Position numbers and translations under genes: made by a program | DNA from: Acidobacteriaceae bacterium | GTDB lineage: Bacteria > Acidobacteriota > Terriglobia > Bryobacterales > Bryobacteraceae | Length of the DNA stretch: 7,209 bases | Assembly: GCA_019245255.1 (NCBI GenBank) | Contig: JAFARV010000812.1 | Coordinates: 1 to 7,209 of the forward strand | Direction: 5' to 3' | The notes under the pieces: generated by a model | Databases searched by the model: none | What the model saw: only the letters and a program-made list of their open reading frames with translations | Told to the model about the DNA's origin: nothing | In this document: positions 4,888-7,209 of the stretch, piece by piece | Layout: the number at the start of each line of letters is the position of its first letter | How positions within the stretch are numbered: position 1 is the first letter of the stretch

Positions 4888-6383
4888 CGCAGCAGTTCCT
4901 TCCGCGCCAGCGTCCGCCAAACGCTGCCGGCTACAGCATTATTGGTTCCGTCCGCCACCGTCTCGCCCGTGATCTGGGCTGACGCCAGAATGGACGCTGC
5001 GACCGCATCCGGATCCGCCTCAGGGCTCACACCCGCTTTGGCCCGCAGCTCTTCTAAAAAGCCGGTATGCAGGTCGCCCACGCGGAAGTTCTCCTCGCAT
5101 ACCAACGCTTCGAGAAACTGCAGGTTATTTGTCACTCCAAGCACACGGTACTCTCCAAGCGCACGACGCAGACGTGCGATCGCCGAAGTGCGATCCGTAC
5201 ACCAGACCGACAGTTTTGCAAGCAGCGGGTCATATTCGAGCGGAACCGTCCAACCAACATACACGCCTCCGTCCACTCGAACGCCCGGACCCGATGGCTC
5301 TGAATAGTGGACAATCTTCCCGGAGCTCGGAAAAAAGTTATTGTCAGGGTCCTCCGCATAAACGCGGCACTCGATTGCGGAGCCGTTCCACCGTATGTCC
5401 TCTTGTTTGATTGCAAGCTGCTCACCTGCTGCAATGCGCAGCTGCCATTGGACCAGATCGATTCCGGTCACCAGTTCCGTCACGGGATGCTCCACTTGCA
5501 GGCGTGTATTCATTTCGAGGAAGTAGAAGTTGCCTCGTTGATCCGCTAGAAATTCCAGCGTGCCGGCATTCGAATAATTCACCGCGCGCGCAATCTTCAG
5601 CGCTGCTTCGCCAATGCGTTCTCGAAGCTCTGGTTGCGCCAGAACCAGTGGAGCGGGACATTCTTCGACGACTTTTTGATGACGCCGCTGGATGGAGCAT
5701 TCGCGTTCGCCGAGATGAATCAGGTTTCCGTGCTCGTCCCCGAGCACCTGAACTTCGATATGCCTTGGCCTTTCGATGAGTTTCTCGAGGTAGACTTCGC
5801 CAGAGCCAAAGGCTCGCTCAGCCTCACTCGCGGCGTTTCGCATGGCGCTCGCAAGGTCGCTTTCCGTATCGACACGGCGCATTCCCTTCCCCCCACCGCC
5901 AGCGGCGGCTTTGAGGAGAACGGGAAATCCGAGATGCAGGGCTACTTCGCGCGCCTTCTGCAGAGTGTCCAGGCCGCGCTCCGTTCCGGGAACGACCGGA
6001 GCTCCGGCTGCGATCGCCACCCTGCGGGCCGCGGTTTTTGATCCCATCGCCTCGATCGCGCTCGGGGCCGGCCCGATGAACTTTACTCCCTGTTCCACAC
6101 AGGCGTGAGCGAATGCAGCATTCTCACTCAGGAAACCGTAGCCCGGATGGATCGCGTCCGCACCTGATTCTTTGGCGGCCGAAAGAATTCGCTCAATCGA
6201 AAGATAGCTTTCCGTGGCTAGGGGTGGTCCGATAAGTAGCGCCTCGTCGGCCATCTGCACATGCAGCGCCGTGCGATCGATCTCAGAATAAACGGCCACG
6301 CTCCTGATGCCCATCTCGCGCAGTGCCCGGGTGACACGCACTGCGATCTCGCCCCGATTAGCGATCAGAACTTTGCCAAACAC
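4884..6383 (-). CDS. biotin carboxylase subunit (acetyl-/propionyl-CoA carboxylase)
   Basis: This is a 499-residue ATP-grasp enzyme that carboxylates biotin with ATP and bicarbonate. The N-terminal biotin-carboxylase fold begins FGKVLIANRGEIAVRV (2-17). HPGYGFLSEN is at 79-88, the glycine-rich ATP loop GGGGKGM at 162-168, ERECSIQRRHQK at 226-237, and the catalytic signature MNTRLQVEHPVTE at 291-303. The C-terminal biotin-carboxylase domain includes EYDPLLAKL (383-391). It is about 50 residues longer than E. coli AccC (449); the extra tail (about 450-499) is Ala-rich and of low complexity, perhaps a remnant of the linker that joins carboxylase and carrier in fused alpha subunits. The GTG start directly abuts the truA stop with no spacer, and GGAG lies 9 bases upstream. 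The carrier gene follows with a TTGA overlap. No carboxyltransferase is in the window, so the acyl-CoA substrate is not known; accC is plausible but not certain. Confidence 0.92.
   Translation of the reverse strand: MFGKVLIANRGEIAVRVTRALREMGIRSVAVYSEIDRTALHVQMADEALLIGPPLATESYLSIERILSAAKESGADAIHPGYGFLSENAAFAHACVEQGVKFIGPAPSAIEAMGSKTAARRVAIAAGAPVVPGTERGLDTLQKAREVALHLGFPVLLKAAAGGGGKGMRRVDTESDLASAMRNAASEAERAFGSGEVYLEKLIERPRHIEVQVLGDEHGNLIHLGERECSIQRRHQKVVEECPAPLVLAQPELRERIGEAALKIARAVNYSNAGTLEFLADQRGNFYFLEMNTRLQVEHPVTELVTGIDLVQWQLRIAAGEQLAIKQEDIRWNGSAIECRVYAEDPDNNFFPSSGKIVHYSEPSGPGVRVDGGVYVGWTVPLEYDPLLAKLSVWCTDRTSAIARLRRALGEYRVLGVTNNLQFLEALVCEENFRVGDLHTGFLEELRAKAGVSPEADPDAVAASILASAQITGETVADGTNNAVAGSVWRTLARKELLR
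4897..4903 (-). promoter_or_regulatory. Shine-Dalgarno sequence deciding the carrier gene start
   Basis: On the minus strand this reads GGAAGGA, 9 bases before the TTG at 4885-4887. It lies inside the end of the carboxylase gene and favours the inner TTG over the outer TTG at 4918-4920. The TTGA overlap with the carboxylase stop points to coupled translation of the two subunits. Confidence 0.65.
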
Positions 6384-7130
6384 CTATTCGTACTCCACCG
6401 ACACAAGAAACAACCCATGCGCCGGAGCTGTCGGCCCAGGCTTATGCGTACACCCGTTTTCTAGGCGCGCGATAACGTCATTGCTCGTGAAATTGCGTTT
6501 CCCTACCTCGAGTAGGACACCCACAATATTTCTGACCATGTGCTTCAAAAAACCCGAACCTGTGATGCGATAGACCAACAAATGTTCCGTTCGCTCCAGA
6601 ACCGAGCGATGAATCCTGCGAACCTTCGACGCGCCCACCGCATCTTTTTCGTCGGCCGCTGCGAAGGCAGAAAAATCGTGCTCGCCTTCGAGCAGCGGCG
6701 CGCTATCGATCATTGCCAGCTCATCGAGCGGATAGGGATGATGATACACGTACCAGCGGTCGAAGGGTGGACAGATTTCATCCCGGAAGATTCGGTACTC
6801 ATAACTCTTTCTTACGGCGTCGAATCGCGGATGAAACTGCGCGGCTGCCTCCACCACATTCGAGACACGAATGGAACGCGGCAGTAATCGGTTCACCGCT
6901 CGCCGAAAGTTATCCGGCGGAATGGGATTCTCGAGTGACACGGCAGCCACCTGGGCCATTGCATGCACGCCCGCATCAGTGCGGCCCGAACCGGCAACAT
7001 GCACGGGCGAGCCTTCGATTGTTCCAATCACTTCCTGCAGAACGCCCTGGATCGTTGGAAGCCCCGGCTGCACCTGCCATCCATTGAACTCCGTTCCGTC
7101 ATAGGCAACCTCAAACCGCAGCCTTCGCAA
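6384..7130 (-). CDS. truA: tRNA pseudouridine synthase A
   Basis: TruA converts uridines 38-40 of the anticodon stem-loop of many tRNAs to pseudouridine. From TTG at 7128-7130 the protein has 248 residues, within the normal range (E. coli 270). Family marks: RFEVAYDGTEFNGWQVQP (5-22), the catalytic-loop motif GRTDAGVHA with catalytic D52 (49-57), KSYEYRIF in the middle, and FLKHMVRNIVGVLLEVG near the end. The frame stays open upstream to a TTG at 7206-7208, but those 26 extra residues do not look like the family, whose N-terminus sits just before the RFEVAYDG strand. AAGGGG 6 bases before the inner TTG supports the shorter start. It is the first gene, within the window, of the minus-strand string that continues into the carboxylase genes. 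Confidence 0.93.
   Translation of the reverse strand: MRRLRFEVAYDGTEFNGWQVQPGLPTIQGVLQEVIGTIEGSPVHVAGSGRTDAGVHAMAQVAAVSLENPIPPDNFRRAVNRLLPRSIRVSNVVEAAAQFHPRFDAVRKSYEYRIFRDEICPPFDRWYVYHHPYPLDELAMIDSAPLLEGEHDFSAFAAADEKDAVGASKVRRIHRSVLERTEHLLVYRITGSGFLKHMVRNIVGVLLEVGKRNFTSNDVIARLENGCTHKPGPTAPAHGLFLVSVEYE
6393..6399 (-). promoter_or_regulatory. Shine-Dalgarno sequence for the carboxylase GTG start, inside truA
   Basis: On the minus strand GGTGGAG lies within the last codons of truA, with 9 bases between GGAG and the GTG at 6381-6383. It supports the GTG start, which follows the truA TAG (6384-6386) immediately. Confidence 0.5.
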
Positions 7131-7136
7131 CGAAAG

Positions 7137-7142
7137 CCCCTT
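7137..7142 (-). promoter_or_regulatory. Shine-Dalgarno sequence deciding the truA start
   Basis: On the minus strand AAGGGG lies 6 bases before TTG (7128-7130). It selects this start over the upstream in-frame TTG at 7206-7208, and agrees with the normal TruA N-terminus. Confidence 0.55.
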
Positions 7143-7167
7143 CTGTATCGTCCATCCCGCTATGAGG

Positions 7168-7206
7168 GCCGGGAGCCTGGTTTCACGACAGGCTTCCCTT
7201 CCCGGC
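7168..7206. other. bulged hairpin upstream of truA
   Basis: GCCGGG (7168-7173) pairs with CCCGGC (7201-7206), and AGCCTG (7174-7179) pairs with CAGGCT (7189-7194). That gives 12 base pairs, a 9-base loop and a 6-base one-sided bulge (7195-7200). It is 38 bp upstream of the truA start. No T-tract follows on the minus strand, so it is not a classical terminator. It could be the end of a preceding operon, a processing site, or structure inside the 3' end of an upstream gene that lies outside the window. Confidence 0.35.
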
Positions 7207-7209
7207 AAA

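Noticed and set aside
4888..4920. Longer carrier protein starting at TTG 4918-4920
   Set aside because: The residues encoded (ADAGAEGTAAL) do not resemble the family N-terminus, and the inner TTG has the better ribosome-binding sequence.

Overview
The window looks like a chromosomal stretch of a moderately GC-rich Gram-negative bacterium. The mix of families points to Acidobacteriota, possibly near Candidatus Solibacter (Bryobacterales): a divergent Hsp70-family protein, a split biotin carboxylase/carrier pair, a stand-alone DnaC-like ATPase, a lone STAS protein, and an FG-GAP-type secreted hypothetical. That placement is an inference from gene content. No rRNA, tRNA, CRISPR array, IS element or phage gene was seen.

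Left part (1-2156): a divergently transcribed pair separated by 47 bp. On the minus strand, starting at 1464 and running off the left edge, is an Hsp70-family ATPase with 488 visible residues. On the plus strand, 1512-2156, is a complete cyclase-family (kynurenine formamidase-like) metal hydrolase.

Middle (2157-3196): the untidy part of the window. A minus-strand reading frame (2193-2990) resembles a secreted FG-GAP-type protein but carries an in-frame amber codon at 2454-2456. Downstream of that codon the same frame stays open for 86 more codons and still looks like protein, so I call it a probable pseudogene. A degenerate copy of the last codons of the cyclase gene lies at 3093-3118, so the interrupted gene is bracketed by two direct copies of a cyclase gene end. 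A 36-codon small ORF with a Shine-Dalgarno-like sequence overlaps the second copy in another frame.

Right part (3197-7209): a STAS-domain protein of the SpoIIAA/RsbV type (plus strand) converges on a tight minus-strand gene string, truA -> biotin carboxylase -> biotin carrier -> DnaC-like helicase loader. The junctions are 0 bp (truA/carboxylase), a TTGA stop/start overlap (carboxylase/carrier) and 12 bp (carrier/loader), so this is very likely one transcript with translational coupling. The carboxylase and carrier would form the biotin-charging half of an acyl-CoA carboxylase; no carboxyltransferase subunit lies in the window. truA and the DnaC-like gene are housekeeping functions sharing the transcript.

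I do not see a convincing new multi-gene system. The points most worth checking are the amber-interrupted gene, the duplicated cyclase tail around it, and the mixed-function operon.
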